Source: SAR202 cluster bacterium (lineage in GTDB: Bacteria > Chloroflexota > Dehalococcoidia > Lucifugimonadales > Lucifugimonadaceae). Taken from it: a DNA stretch of 35,157 nt. Shown here piece after piece: positions 1 to 9,977 of the stretch. A model generated the notes under the pieces. The model saw only the letters and a list, made by a program, of their open reading frames with translations, searched no databases and was not told where the DNA came from. Location of the stretch: the NCBI GenBank assembly GCA_008373165.1, contig RQOU01000074.1, positions 1 to 35,157 on the forward strand, written 5' to 3'. A program made the translations under genes and the position numbers. Every line of letters begins with the position of its first letter. Position 1 is the first letter of the stretch.

Positions 1-1387
1 GGTTCCCAGATGAACTTGACTTCATACCGCCGAATGGCACCTGAGGTTCAACTCCCGCGGTTTCACCGTTGATCTTGACAATGCCAGCTTCAATGCGGTC
101 AGCAAAGTCCAGAACTGAGTTCAGGTTGCGTGTAAAGATTCCTGCGCTCAGCCCGTATTCGACTGAATTAGCGATCTCCAGTGCGTCCTCTGCATCGGAA
201 GAAGGAATTATTGATAGAACCGGTCCGAAGATCTCCTCGCAGGCTATAAATGAGTCCGCAGCGACTTTTGTCATTACTGTAGGTTCTACGAACGTACCAT
301 TGTCGAATGGAGATCCTGTTGGAACCCCACCTCCTGTCAAAACGTTCCCGCCGTCTTTAACACCGCGCTCCACCATCGCTTTTATGTTGTCTTTTGAGGC
401 TTTATCGATAACCGGGACGACTATTGAGTCTGGGTCTGATCCCGGTCCAATTTTTAGCGCTTTGGTTTTTTCCACAACGAGGCTTGTGAATTCTTCCATC
501 ACGTTTCCAACTACGATAGCCCGAGAAGTTGCCGTACATTTTTGGCCTGAGTATTTCATCGCTCCGGAAACAGTAATCTCAGCAGCCTGTTCTAAGTCTG
601 CATCTGGGAGGACGATTATGGGGTTTTTCCCGCCCATTTCGAGTTGATACCGGTTTCCACGCTTGGCGCATTCAGCTGCTATCTGCATGCCAATTTTGGT
701 TGAGCCCGTAAATGAAACGGCACTAACATTTCGATTGGTAATCAATTCGTCACCTATCGCTCCACCTGACCCAGTGATCAGGTTGAATACTCCAGAAGGT
801 AGGTCGACGGACTCCCACATACGTGCGATCAAGGTTGCCACGTGTGGGGTTGCTGAGGCGGGCTTTAGGACTATCGTGTTCCCATAAACGAGTGCTGGTG
901 CCATTTTCCAAATAGGTATGGCAAGGGGAAAGTTCCATGGCGTTATAAGACTTATGACGCCCAAGGGCATGCGATCAGTGTAAAGAAGAATATTTGGGTT
1001 TACTGATGGGACCACAGTGCCCACTGGATTTGAGCCTTCGACTCCGTAATATTGGAGCAATGCAACAGCCCGACCAACTTCACCGCGCGATTCAAGGATC
1101 GCTTTACCGGATTCTCTGGTTATTGCCTGAGCGTATTCCTCGAGATTTGCCTCAAGGTATGTAGCCGCTTTTAGTAAATATCCACCACGCGCAAGTGAGG
1201 AGGTCTGTCGCCAGCTCTCTTTGACGTTGGAGGCTGCTGAAATAGCCGAGTGCGCATCGATCGGTTCGGACGCTTGGAACTCGCCAATCACATCCAAGTG
1301 GTCTGCTGGATTTTTGCTGATTGTAAATTTGCTGGATGCTGAATCAACCCAAGCACCGTCAATATAGTTTTGATACCGCTCGGCCAT
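1..1387 (-). CDS. Aldehyde dehydrogenase family protein (C-terminus cut by window edge)
   Basis: Manual minus-strand translation is open from ATG at 1387 (MAERYQNYIDGAWVDS...) to the window edge. It contains ALDH hallmarks TPWNFPLAIPIWKMAPALVYGNTIVLKPA, SFTGSTKIG, LEMGGKNP, GQKCTATSR and EEIFGPVL. SD-like ggagg lies upstream. The ORF track misses it because it runs off the edge. Confidence 0.95.
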   Translation of the reverse strand, partial: MAERYQNYIDGAWVDSASSKFTISKNPADHLDVIGEFQASEPIDAHSAISAASNVKESWRQTSSLARGGYLLKAATYLEANLEEYAQAITRESGKAILESRGEVGRAVALLQYYGVEGSNPVGTVVPSVNPNILLYTDRMPLGVISLITPWNFPLAIPIWKMAPALVYGNTIVLKPASATPHVATLIARMWESVDLPSGVFNLITGSGGAIGDELITNRNVSAVSFTGSTKIGMQIAAECAKRGNRYQLEMGGKNPIIVLPDADLEQAAEITVSGAMKYSGQKCTATSRAIVVGNVMEEFTSLVVEKTKALKIGPGSDPDSIVVPVIDKASKDNIKAMVERGVKDGGNVLTGGGVPTGSPFDNGTFVEPTVMTKVAADSFIACEEIFGPVLSIIPSSDAEDALEIANSVEYGLSAGIFTRNLNSVLDFADRIEAGIVKINGETAGVEPQVPFGGMKSSSSGN

Positions 1388-1593
1388 AATGTTTCCTCCG
1401 GGATTTCTATAGGTTGAACACTTCCGAATCCTCGACTCGGCCTCGGCGAGTGATGTGATCAGCCAGAGATTGCCCAATGCTGGCATTAGAGATCATCAGT
1501 GTCAACGATCAGTTTACGATTGTCAGGAAAACCTTCTTGTAATTCTGTTTAATATTTATCGTACTTGTGACTGAATTTTTTTCATGATTTGCA

Positions 1594-2358
1594 TCAGCGG
1601 TATGCCTGTACTTGTTCTATAAATGCTTCGCCATATTTTTTAATCCACAATGGCCATGCAACTCCTACGCATCTCACGCCCATGGATAGGAATGATTCCA
1701 CGTTATCGTCATTAACCAGTGTCCCTGCTATACCTCCTCCATTGATAATCAGGTCAATCGCTCGCTTAATAGCGTCTTGGACCTCTGGGTGGTCCGGGTT
1801 GCCTACGTGGCCCATGGACGCGGCCATGTCTGACGGTGCTACATAAAAGATATCGATCCCTTCGACTTTAGTGAGTTCAGGGAGATTTTCTATTGCTTCA
1901 AAATCTTCAATGAGTGGGATGCACTGGGCTTGCTCATTGGCATGTAGAAAATAGTCATCCACTCCATAAGCACGCCGGCTTCCCGCAACTCCACGAATAC
2001 CGCTAGGAGGATATTTGCATGCACTGGCAGCTAGCTTGGCATCTTCCAAAGTGATTACGTGGGGGACCATCACAGTACTGGCTCCCTGGTCGAGAGCTCT
2101 CAATATTTGTGCTTCATCCAGTTTATTTACTCGAACTAAGCTAGACATCCCCCACAATTCACATGCGCGAGTTATGTCGGCCAACTCAGACCATGAAACA
2201 CTGCCATGCTCGAAATCGATAAAAGCAGCATCGAATCCAACGTGCCCGAGAAAGTCGCATATTTCTGCGTTGTTCAGGCCATTCGCAATGACACCTATAC
2301 CGCCTTTCTCGATCTTATTTTTGAGCTGGTTGGGGTTATATTCTCGTTCGCGCGCCAT
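1594..2358 (-). CDS. HpcH/HpaI aldolase/citrate lyase family protein
   Basis: 254-aa ORF with FIDFEHGS, RVNKLDEAQILRALDQGASTVMVPHV and DIFYVAPSDMAASMG motifs typical of HpaI-type aldolases. Confidence 0.9.
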   Translation of the reverse strand: MAREREYNPNQLKNKIEKGGIGVIANGLNNAEICDFLGHVGFDAAFIDFEHGSVSWSELADITRACELWGMSSLVRVNKLDEAQILRALDQGASTVMVPHVITLEDAKLAASACKYPPSGIRGVAGSRRAYGVDDYFLHANEQAQCIPLIEDFEAIENLPELTKVEGIDIFYVAPSDMAASMGHVGNPDHPEVQDAIKRAIDLIINGGGIAGTLVNDDNVESFLSMGVRCVGVAWPLWIKKYGEAFIEQVQAYR

Positions 2359-2511
2359 ATGAGTTTCCTTGTGAAGGTTGTAGCACTTATATAAATGCCT
2401 GTGTTGATATCGTATTGTTTAGATGAAACGTACACTGGTTTGTTACAAATTGCTTGTGATTTTTATGCGATATTTTGGCAAGGAGACGTATTGAGATTGT
2501 TCGGGTAAAAA

Positions 2512-3285
2512 ATGTCGAGATTCTCTAGAGCGAAAAAAGTTCATGGTCAGACGGTAGAAGGCAGGCGTGCTGTTCTTGAATCGCTGCGCGTAAAACGTGA
2601 TATCGAACGTTTGATCATGCTTGAAGATTCTGAATTGGGGCCACAGCTTCGTGAGATAGTTTTTTTAGCCACTGAAGCGGGCATTCGTATAGATGCTGTT
2701 TCCAGACGGGAACTCGAATCTCAATCCCAGACGAAAAAACATCAGGGTGTTATAGCAGTCGTACCAGATCCCAGATATCACCAACCTGATGATTTATTAT
2801 CTGCGGCTGGGCTCAAAGGTGAACATCCCTTGTTGGTGATGCTCGACGGGATTCAGGATCCCCATAATTTGGGAGCGATCGCTCGTACTGCTGAAGCTGC
2901 TGGTGTACATGGTTTGATAATTGCTGAGCGAAGGGCGGTTGGTGTTACGCCTGGTGCTATGCGAGCTTCGGCAGGTGCATTGGAACACATCAAGGTCTCC
3001 AGAGTGGGTAACCTCAATCGGACGGTTGAGAAGCTTAAAGAAAATGGCTTAACTATTGTCGGTCTCGATGCCGCAGGCGATTCGGAGTATACCCAGATTG
3101 ATTTTACAGGTCCCGTTTTGGTCGTTGTAGGATCTGAAGGTAAAGGCCTGTCGCGACTGATGCGTGATAATTGCGATCAGGTCGCGTCAATTCCTATGGC
3201 TGGGCAAATTTCATCGTTGAACGTTTCGGTAAGCGCCGCGATTGTTCTCTATGAAGCATTCAACCAGCGCTCTAAAGCTGGTTAG
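2512..3285 (+). CDS. rlmB: 23S rRNA (guanosine-2'-O-)-methyltransferase, SpoU/TrmH family
   Basis: HGQTVEGRRAVLESL N-terminus; LDGIQDPHNLGAIARTAEAAGVHGLI, VVVGSEGKGLSRLMRDNCD and IPMAGQISSLNVSVSAAIVLYE motifs of SpoU methyltransferases. Confidence 0.95.
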   Translation: MSRFSRAKKVHGQTVEGRRAVLESLRVKRDIERLIMLEDSELGPQLREIVFLATEAGIRIDAVSRRELESQSQTKKHQGVIAVVPDPRYHQPDDLLSAAGLKGEHPLLVMLDGIQDPHNLGAIARTAEAAGVHGLIIAERRAVGVTPGAMRASAGALEHIKVSRVGNLNRTVEKLKENGLTIVGLDAAGDSEYTQIDFTGPVLVVVGSEGKGLSRLMRDNCDQVASIPMAGQISSLNVSVSAAIVLYEAFNQRSKAG

Positions 3286-3314
3286 ACAACTCGTTTATCG
3301 TGAAAAAACTCAGA

Positions 3315-4337
3315 CTATCCTGTTTTGAAGTCAGGGATCACGTTTATCAACGGTTCACCTCTGGATAGCCGATCGATATTTGATGCTACGGTTTCTGCTC
3401 GGCGATTGAGCGTGCCAATTGTTGCCCCCGAGTGGTGGGGTGTCATGATTATGTTTTCTAGCTCCCAGAAGGGATACTTCGAAGGTCGTGGCGAATCGTC
3501 GCTATTGATCGGGTATTCATACCACGTGTCTATTGCGGCGCCGGCAATAGAATTACTTGCAAGGGCATCGAAGAGTGCTTTTTCATTCACGATGTGGCCT
3601 CGTGCGGGATTTATTAGATAGGCGTTTGGGCGCATCAAACCTAATTCTCGTTCACCTATCAGGCTTTGTGTTGAGTCAATTAACGGTGTGGAAATCAGTA
3701 CGAAGTCTGATTCGCGCAGCACCCAATCCATAGCTTCTATTCCAGAACCATACTCGACGTCATCTGCTTGCGCCTCATTTAACGTTTCTGCTCTTCGTCC
3801 TGCCGCAATCACTCTCATTTCGTACGCGTTCGCAAGACGTGCCGTGCGTTTGCCAATCGCTCCGTAACCTATGATCCCGAAAGTGCGTCCGTACAATTCT
3901 CGATATGCACCGTGGCGTCCAGGCCATTGTGACCAATCTCCATTGCGAAAAGACCTGTCACTTAGAAATAGTTCGTGATCTAACGCTAATGCTACTGCCA
4001 TAACCCATTCAGCGATCGGTGCTTCATGATGGTATGCGTTGGCTACTATCACGTTTTTTGGTACGGCGTCTGGATCTATTCGATCATAGCCGGCTGCTGG
4101 AATTAAAATCGCTTTTAACGATTTTGCAGCTTTGCCCATAGCGACGTTGAAATCGGTCCCGATATAGATATCTGCATCAGCTAAAACCGATGGTTCGGGT
4201 TTATTGTTGACATATTCAGTGACGATCCAGTCGACGTCAACGGTCACGGGCCATCGGTCATTTATTTGCTCTCCTGGTGGTACTGGTGAAATCACCACCT
4301 TAAGTGGTCGTTTCACATCACTTGAATTATTTGGCAT
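3315..4337 (-). CDS. D-isomer specific 2-hydroxyacid dehydrogenase family protein
   Basis: 340 aa; NAD-binding GIIGYGAIGKRTARLANA; LMRPNAYLINPARGHIVNEKALFDAL; MTPHHSGAT. Confidence 0.9.
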   Translation of the reverse strand: MPNNSSDVKRPLKVVISPVPPGEQINDRWPVTVDVDWIVTEYVNNKPEPSVLADADIYIGTDFNVAMGKAAKSLKAILIPAAGYDRIDPDAVPKNVIVANAYHHEAPIAEWVMAVALALDHELFLSDRSFRNGDWSQWPGRHGAYRELYGRTFGIIGYGAIGKRTARLANAYEMRVIAAGRRAETLNEAQADDVEYGSGIEAMDWVLRESDFVLISTPLIDSTQSLIGERELGLMRPNAYLINPARGHIVNEKALFDALASNSIAGAAIDTWYEYPINSDDSPRPSKYPFWELENIIMTPHHSGATIGTLNRRAETVASNIDRLSRGEPLINVIPDFKTG

Positions 4338-4514
4338 AGTCCGTTCCGATCCAATAGCAATAAACGAAGCTAGGTTTGATTTTTATAATCAGACTAAGAT
4401 CGGAGAGATTATCACGATAGTGGAGAAAACATTACTACTGTCAGGCATCCCCCGGTCTATAATTTATCTTCGTTTCCACATTCCTATTTTGACTATTTAG
4501 AACAGTCGCGCCCA

Positions 4515-5993
4515 TTGACAATTGAAATAACTGATCCTAACCGTAACGTGACTGGTAACTACCATTGGAAAGTGTTTTGGACCGTAGCAATAGCTTTGTT
4601 TGCGATGGTCATGGATTTTTCAATTGTTTTCCTTGCACTCTCGTCTATTGCTGATGAATTTGATGTCACTTTACGGGCGGTTACATGGGTTGCAATTGCC
4701 AGCTCTTTGACTATGAGTGCATTCATGCTTCCACTGGGACGTGTGTCGGATATCACCGGCCGTAAGCGCTTTCACATCGTGGGCATGATGCTTTTCGTAG
4801 TTGGGGCACTACTCGCATATTCCGCATCAAATCTTCAAATGCTTATCTTGGCTCGTGTGGTGATGTCGCTTGGAAGTGCAATGGGTCAGGCTGTGGTGTT
4901 CGCAATAATTGTCGGTGTTTTTCCGGGTAGCGAGCGTGGGAAAGCTCTTGGGATGATCACCACAACTGTCGCTATTGGCGCTGCTGCAGGTCCTATCGTG
5001 GCAGGCCCTGTTATCCAGGAATGGGGATGGCGATCAATATTTCTGGTAACAGCGTTGCCCACTATTGCGGGAATTGTTGCTGCGTTTGTTGTACTAGAGG
5101 ACTCAAAAATCGGATCTGAAACCCGATCACTTGATGCGCGATTTGACTGGCTCGGGAGCATACTTTCAGCAGCAGCTTTATCCTTGTTGATTTTGACCAT
5201 TTCGAATCCATTCGCGTTCGAATGGATTTCGCTACAAACAATCGCAGGATTTTTGGTAAGCCTGGTGTTGCTAGTGGCGCTAGTGCGATGGGAGTTGCGG
5301 ACACCTGAACCCATGCTGAACCTGCGGTTTTTCAAAAATTCGACTTTTTCGTGGTCGACATCCACTAGGTTCCTAGGCTTTATCGGTGGTTCTGCAACCT
5401 TTTTTCTTATGCCCATATTTGTTCAAAGTTTTATGGGTTATGGCCAGAGATCTGCTGGGATGATTATGTTCGTAGGTGCATTAGGCATGGGGTTGGCATC
5501 ACAGTTTTCTGGCCGATTGTCAGATAAATATGGATTCCGTAAATTCACGTTTATTGGTCTTGGGTTTTTGGTTATGACTAACGTATGGTTCTCATTTTTC
5601 GTTAAGGATTCGTCGCTAGTGATTGTGATGTCTGTTTTATTTCTTAATGGCCTTGGGATGGGACTTTGGATGGCCCCTAATATGAGTGCTACGCTTTCTA
5701 CAGTGAGCCGTGTTGATTATGGTTCGATGAGTGCATTTCTCAACCTGGTACGGAATGTTGGCAGCGTGATTGGTCAGGCGTTGACAGCAGCCATAATCGC
5801 GGGAATCATGCTTAGTCGTGGTGCAGAGGTTCAGTTAGATCAGTTGTCTGAGTCGGATAATCCTGCTGTTACTGATGCCTTTCTCGCAGGTTGGAGTTTA
5901 ACTTTCAGAGTTCTAGCTATAGTCACATTTATAGCGCTTTTGTGTGCTATTCAGACTAGAGTGTTTGTTAGTGACCGTGATGACAGTAATTAG
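4515..5993 (+). CDS. MFS transporter, DHA2-like (14-TM) drug/solute exporter family
   Basis: 492 aa, highly hydrophobic, LGRVSDITGRKR loop motif, ALGMITTTVAIGAAAGPIVAGPVIQEWGWRSIFLV motif. TTG start proposed by the ORF track; the exact start is uncertain. Confidence 0.9.
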   Translation: MTIEITDPNRNVTGNYHWKVFWTVAIALFAMVMDFSIVFLALSSIADEFDVTLRAVTWVAIASSLTMSAFMLPLGRVSDITGRKRFHIVGMMLFVVGALLAYSASNLQMLILARVVMSLGSAMGQAVVFAIIVGVFPGSERGKALGMITTTVAIGAAAGPIVAGPVIQEWGWRSIFLVTALPTIAGIVAAFVVLEDSKIGSETRSLDARFDWLGSILSAAALSLLILTISNPFAFEWISLQTIAGFLVSLVLLVALVRWELRTPEPMLNLRFFKNSTFSWSTSTRFLGFIGGSATFFLMPIFVQSFMGYGQRSAGMIMFVGALGMGLASQFSGRLSDKYGFRKFTFIGLGFLVMTNVWFSFFVKDSSLVIVMSVLFLNGLGMGLWMAPNMSATLSTVSRVDYGSMSAFLNLVRNVGSVIGQALTAAIIAGIMLSRGAEVQLDQLSESDNPAVTDAFLAGWSLTFRVLAIVTFIALLCAIQTRVFVSDRDDSN

Positions 5994-6045
5994 TTCTAAT
6001 AATCTTCTACCTGTAAATATGACCTAGCGGTCAATAGGAGGCAAA

Positions 6046-6789
6046 ATGGGTCAACTAGATGGAAAAGTAGCAATTGTCACTGGGGGTGGATCGGGGATTG
6101 GTAAGGGAATTGCAAAAGCCTTCGTTGATGAGGGCTGTTCTGTAGTGATTGCGGCTCGTGATAGTCAAAGGCTCGATGATGCGGTGGATGACCTTAAGAG
6201 TTCGCCAGGAACCATTACTTCTATCCCGACCGATGTTACTGATGAAGAGCAAATGGTTAGCCTTTTTTCTAAGACTATGAACCAGTTTGGTAGGTTGGAT
6301 ATTCTTGTGAACAATTCTGGGGCATTCGATGGAGGCCCGGTAGAAGACCTGACTATGGAACAATGGCAAAGGGTGATGCAGGTTAATGTGACGGGCCCTT
6401 TCCTCGGGGCGCGAGAAGCCTTCAAGATTATGAAAAAACAAGGAGGTGGCAGGATTATAAATATCGGAAGTATTGCCGCACAAAAACCTCGTCATAGCTC
6501 ATCTCCCTACACGACGAGTAAACATGCAGTCTGGGGACTGACCCAGTCATTGGCACTAGAAGGCCGTGATCACGGTATTGCGGTGAGTGCGCTCCATCCC
6601 GGAAATGTGATGGTTGAACGGCGAGGAGATGGTAAATCGGCGACAGGTCGCGATGAGGGTCCGGAACCGCTTATTTCAACAGAGGATATGGGGCGCACGG
6701 CTCTTTTGATGGCTACTCTCCCTGCGGATGCGAACATGCTTGAAGCCATAGTATTGCCGGTTAATCAACAATACTTGGGACGCGGTTAA
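6046..6789 (+). CDS. Short-chain dehydrogenase/reductase (SDR) family oxidoreductase
   Basis: VTGGGSGIGKGIA, LVNNSG, catalytic YTTSKHA; SD aggaggc directly upstream of ATG. Confidence 0.95.
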   Translation: MGQLDGKVAIVTGGGSGIGKGIAKAFVDEGCSVVIAARDSQRLDDAVDDLKSSPGTITSIPTDVTDEEQMVSLFSKTMNQFGRLDILVNNSGAFDGGPVEDLTMEQWQRVMQVNVTGPFLGAREAFKIMKKQGGGRIINIGSIAAQKPRHSSSPYTTSKHAVWGLTQSLALEGRDHGIAVSALHPGNVMVERRGDGKSATGRDEGPEPLISTEDMGRTALLMATLPADANMLEAIVLPVNQQYLGRG

Positions 6790-6897
6790 TCGACAATTTG
6801 ATAGTGCCAAAAGGATTCGAGATTCTAGGTATCGAGGGGTCAGATTTTCCTTCGTTGTTGTTAAGTTCCCGGGATAAGAACATTTTCACGGAGATCC

Positions 6898-8904
6898 ATG
6901 ATGCGTAATTTTCTGGCATTGGTGTTTTCAGCTGGATTAGTAGTTTTACTTTTCCTGGTCGTAACGGCTAATCACGCTCTGAATACGATTTCAGAACCAG
7001 ATGTAATTATCTCCGTCTTGAATGATGCAGAGGCATATGATTACTTGTACGACGAGATTATTGGCAATTTGGTGTATGACGTTGTCGAAAAAGGAGTTGA
7101 GGTCAATTCGGGGATAGGTGAGTCATCAAGTCCTACGATTCTTGAGTTTGATGATCCTGTGACTGCCGCTGCTGCCATAACGTCATTTGTAGAAAAGTTG
7201 GTGCCGCGTGAATATCTCAGGGAGAAAATCGAGGAAGGCCTACATGGAGTTGTGCCATACGCCGCTGGCCAAACTGATGAATTCAAGATCGACTTAGAAG
7301 TTCAAGATCGCGTGCGTGAACTCCCTGATTCGGTACGGACCCTAGTTACAGAACTCCGACTGGTTCAGCAACTGACTGATGACCTGATCGTACCTCAGAT
7401 GTCGGAGTTTAACTCCCAGATATCCGGTAGTGGACTCGGTATCGAATTTACGCAAAAAGAAAACGAGACAAATGCCCGTTTGATACTTCCACCGGAATGG
7501 GTTGAAGAGCAGTTATTCCACACGGTTGATGAGTTAACTACGTATTTTGTAGGAGATTCGGATGGGTTTAGCGTCCTAATAAAGCTGGAAGACCGCGTTG
7601 TAATTATTGGGGAGATTCTTAAGGACAAAATTTCCAGTGATAACACGCTCTATAAACTCGTGTTTGCGAAGGTAATCGATCCGGCTATTCAGCGAACCGT
7701 TGATCAATCGACATCTGTTGGATTCGGGGTTTCACTGACAGAGCAAGAAGTCACAGATGCGGTTGAATTAATAGCACCTCCTGAATGGGTGCGTGGCCAT
7801 GGTGACGGTGTCATCGACGCGTTGGTGGACTATTTGCTTGGGGATGAGGATGATCTGAATTACTCTGTAGATATGACAGCTAGAAAAGCTGCAGCTGCTA
7901 AGGAGTTGCAGGCACTTGCACGCATAAAGTTGGTCTCAACTCTGGAGTCCACACCTGCATGTACTTCATCTGCTGCAGCATTCGCCGCAACAAAGGCCGT
8001 TGCTTCCGGTAAGGTGCCGCCTTGTTTATCAGGGGGGCCGATGATTAATCTTGCGTTAGAGGCGTTTGTACCAAAAATGGATCAACAAGTTGAGAGTTTT
8101 GTCATGAGGCAAATTCCTGGTGAAATTTCTTATTCACTGTCAGATTTTGCTGGGCAGGGTGATGGGGTCGATCAGCAGCTTAGCGACATCCGTGAAAAGG
8201 TGATTGAGGGGATAAGTTTTACTGAAAAAGATCTGATCGGACTTATTGCTGGGGGAGATGATCCAGAGGCTCTGGACGGAGCAGAAGAACAGCTTACGAT
8301 ACTGGCTGCGGGAGTAGTGATCACGGAGGTGGATATCGTCAAAAGCCTGGGTTCTGATGAACTTCAACAAATGGAGGATTTGCGTGCCCAAGCAAGGAAT
8401 TGGTTGTCTTTGAAATGGTTACTTTGGTTTCTTGTTTTAATTCCCATAGGGATTATCGCTTTTACTGGAGGTAGAGGATGGCCAGGTAGATTGAGATGGG
8501 CGGGAGGCGCGGTCGTGATTTCAGCCTTAATTGTTTACCTGGGGATATCACTCATATGGTCAGTTGGGAAAAATCAATTACCGATGGAAATTCCAGTGAG
8601 TGAGGAAATGCGAGTTGATTATCCACGTTTATCTGATGAACTAGGGAGTGAATCCCCTGCGGAATTAGTTCAGTCTGCGCTAGGATCGTGGCAATCTGGA
8701 TGGCGAAATCAGACGTTACCATGGATTGTCTTTGGGTTGCTTTCGTTCACAGTTGGAACTCTATGGTCTCGGGTCTATAAGGGAACGGGGCAGGTAGTGG
8801 CTGCAGGGCCCGAAGTTGATACAGTTTTTGAGCCGGAATCGGGCAATACTAATGGGTTGCCATCAGAACCTGAAACGCAATCACCAGACAGAAAAGGTGT
8901 TTAG
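6898..8904 (+). CDS. Uncharacterised membrane protein: N-terminal TM, large repeat-containing extracytoplasmic region, two or more C-terminal TMs
   Basis: 668 aa ORF; hydrophobic N-terminus (FLALVFSAGLVVLLFLVV), C-terminal hydrophobic stretches (WLLWFLVLIPIGIIAF, AVVISALIVYLGISLIW, WIVFGLLSFTVGTLW). Three degenerate internal repeats around VPREYL / LPPEWV / APPEWV. Confidence 0.85.
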   Translation: MMRNFLALVFSAGLVVLLFLVVTANHALNTISEPDVIISVLNDAEAYDYLYDEIIGNLVYDVVEKGVEVNSGIGESSSPTILEFDDPVTAAAAITSFVEKLVPREYLREKIEEGLHGVVPYAAGQTDEFKIDLEVQDRVRELPDSVRTLVTELRLVQQLTDDLIVPQMSEFNSQISGSGLGIEFTQKENETNARLILPPEWVEEQLFHTVDELTTYFVGDSDGFSVLIKLEDRVVIIGEILKDKISSDNTLYKLVFAKVIDPAIQRTVDQSTSVGFGVSLTEQEVTDAVELIAPPEWVRGHGDGVIDALVDYLLGDEDDLNYSVDMTARKAAAAKELQALARIKLVSTLESTPACTSSAAAFAATKAVASGKVPPCLSGGPMINLALEAFVPKMDQQVESFVMRQIPGEISYSLSDFAGQGDGVDQQLSDIREKVIEGISFTEKDLIGLIAGGDDPEALDGAEEQLTILAAGVVITEVDIVKSLGSDELQQMEDLRAQARNWLSLKWLLWFLVLIPIGIIAFTGGRGWPGRLRWAGGAVVISALIVYLGISLIWSVGKNQLPMEIPVSEEMRVDYPRLSDELGSESPAELVQSALGSWQSGWRNQTLPWIVFGLLSFTVGTLWSRVYKGTGQVVAAGPEVDTVFEPESGNTNGLPSEPETQSPDRKGV

Positions 8905-9824
8905 ATCAAGTCCGATGTAATCGCAGCGATCACCATTTGTGATGCTTTTTTTATCAAAAGTAGATCTAGGGTTTCAGGTGTATCGGTTGCTTGGTGGTAA
9001 TGAGGGTTTCGGAAGTTCGCTGTATCACTGATCATAACGGCCGGAATATTGGCCGACCAAAAAGGTGCATGATCACTTCTCCTTGTGTGTTTGATTGCTG
9101 GCATCCATCCAGGAATTTTGAGCGGTAATACAGGTAGTAAAATCTCTGGATGAGTTGCCGCATGTTCCAGATGATCTGATAGTTCTCTTTCTTTCCGTCG
9201 TGAAAGTATTAACAAAGAATTCCCCGCAAAACCTTGATCTTTCAGAGACCTGTACGCGTCAGGAAATAAAAATCTAAACACGCCAGGTAATCGTTGCTTT
9301 ATAGTTTGTGAGCTGAAACCGATAGATTCGAAAATAATTGCCGATGATGGGAATTTTTCCATTGGTAAATTAGATACGAAATGTGTCGAGCCGTGCAACC
9401 CACCCGAATGTGGTTGTGCCTCTTCCGCGTCAAATGCTACAAACGTAATCTGCGTGAAGATTTTGGATTCTTTAAGTACTCTTGCGCATTCAAGTAACGC
9501 TGCTATGCCGCTAGCGTTGTCATCCGCCCCGGGTGAGCCTGACACTGTGTCGTAATGGGCGCCAATGATTATGTTTTTTGTTGTAGAAACGCTCGCAGAA
9601 TTATGTAATGTGCCAATAACGTTCGTTCCCTTACGTTCTGGCTTTTGTCCAGGGATATTAAAAACTTGGCGGTTCACATCCAGTCCTATTTGATCGAACT
9701 CGGAGCTAATCCATCTTGAAACTGCAGCATGTCGATGTGGATTATCAACACCATTTCTTGGCGATGAAGCCAGGTGTTCAATGATTCTTTGTATTCGCAG
9801 TTCGGATACTGAAGGCTTGCTCAT
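8901..9824 (-). CDS. M28 family metallopeptidase
   Basis: GAHYDTVSGSPGADDNASGIAALLE, FVAFDAEEAQ and SDHAPFW are M28 zinc-ligand motifs. Confidence 0.93.
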   Translation of the reverse strand: MSKPSVSELRIQRIIEHLASSPRNGVDNPHRHAAVSRWISSEFDQIGLDVNRQVFNIPGQKPERKGTNVIGTLHNSASVSTTKNIIIGAHYDTVSGSPGADDNASGIAALLECARVLKESKIFTQITFVAFDAEEAQPHSGGLHGSTHFVSNLPMEKFPSSAIIFESIGFSSQTIKQRLPGVFRFLFPDAYRSLKDQGFAGNSLLILSRRKERELSDHLEHAATHPEILLPVLPLKIPGWMPAIKHTRRSDHAPFWSANIPAVMISDTANFRNPHYHQATDTPETLDLLLIKKASQMVIAAITSDLI

Positions 9825-9977
9825 GTAAGTTAGGTGGAAGCTAGTGGGTGTTAATACTCATCAAAACTATGTTCACAGGGTGGTCAGTAGCGCGTATACT
9901 CCGCCCGCCGACGTATTAAATGTTGTTAGATAATGACAGATGTGGCTGATTAGTAAGATTGATTATTTGGAGTTGTC

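Noticed and set aside
69-887. Plus-strand ORFs 69..647 and 663..887
   Set aside because: Antisense to the clear aldehyde dehydrogenase gene on the minus strand.
1435-1451. Short inverted repeat actcg...cgagt between ALDH and aldolase genes
   Set aside because: Only about 5 bp arms and no T-tract; not enough to call a terminator or operator.
4886-5416. 176-aa minus-strand ORF
   Set aside because: Fully antisense to the MFS transporter, with no domain-like sequence.
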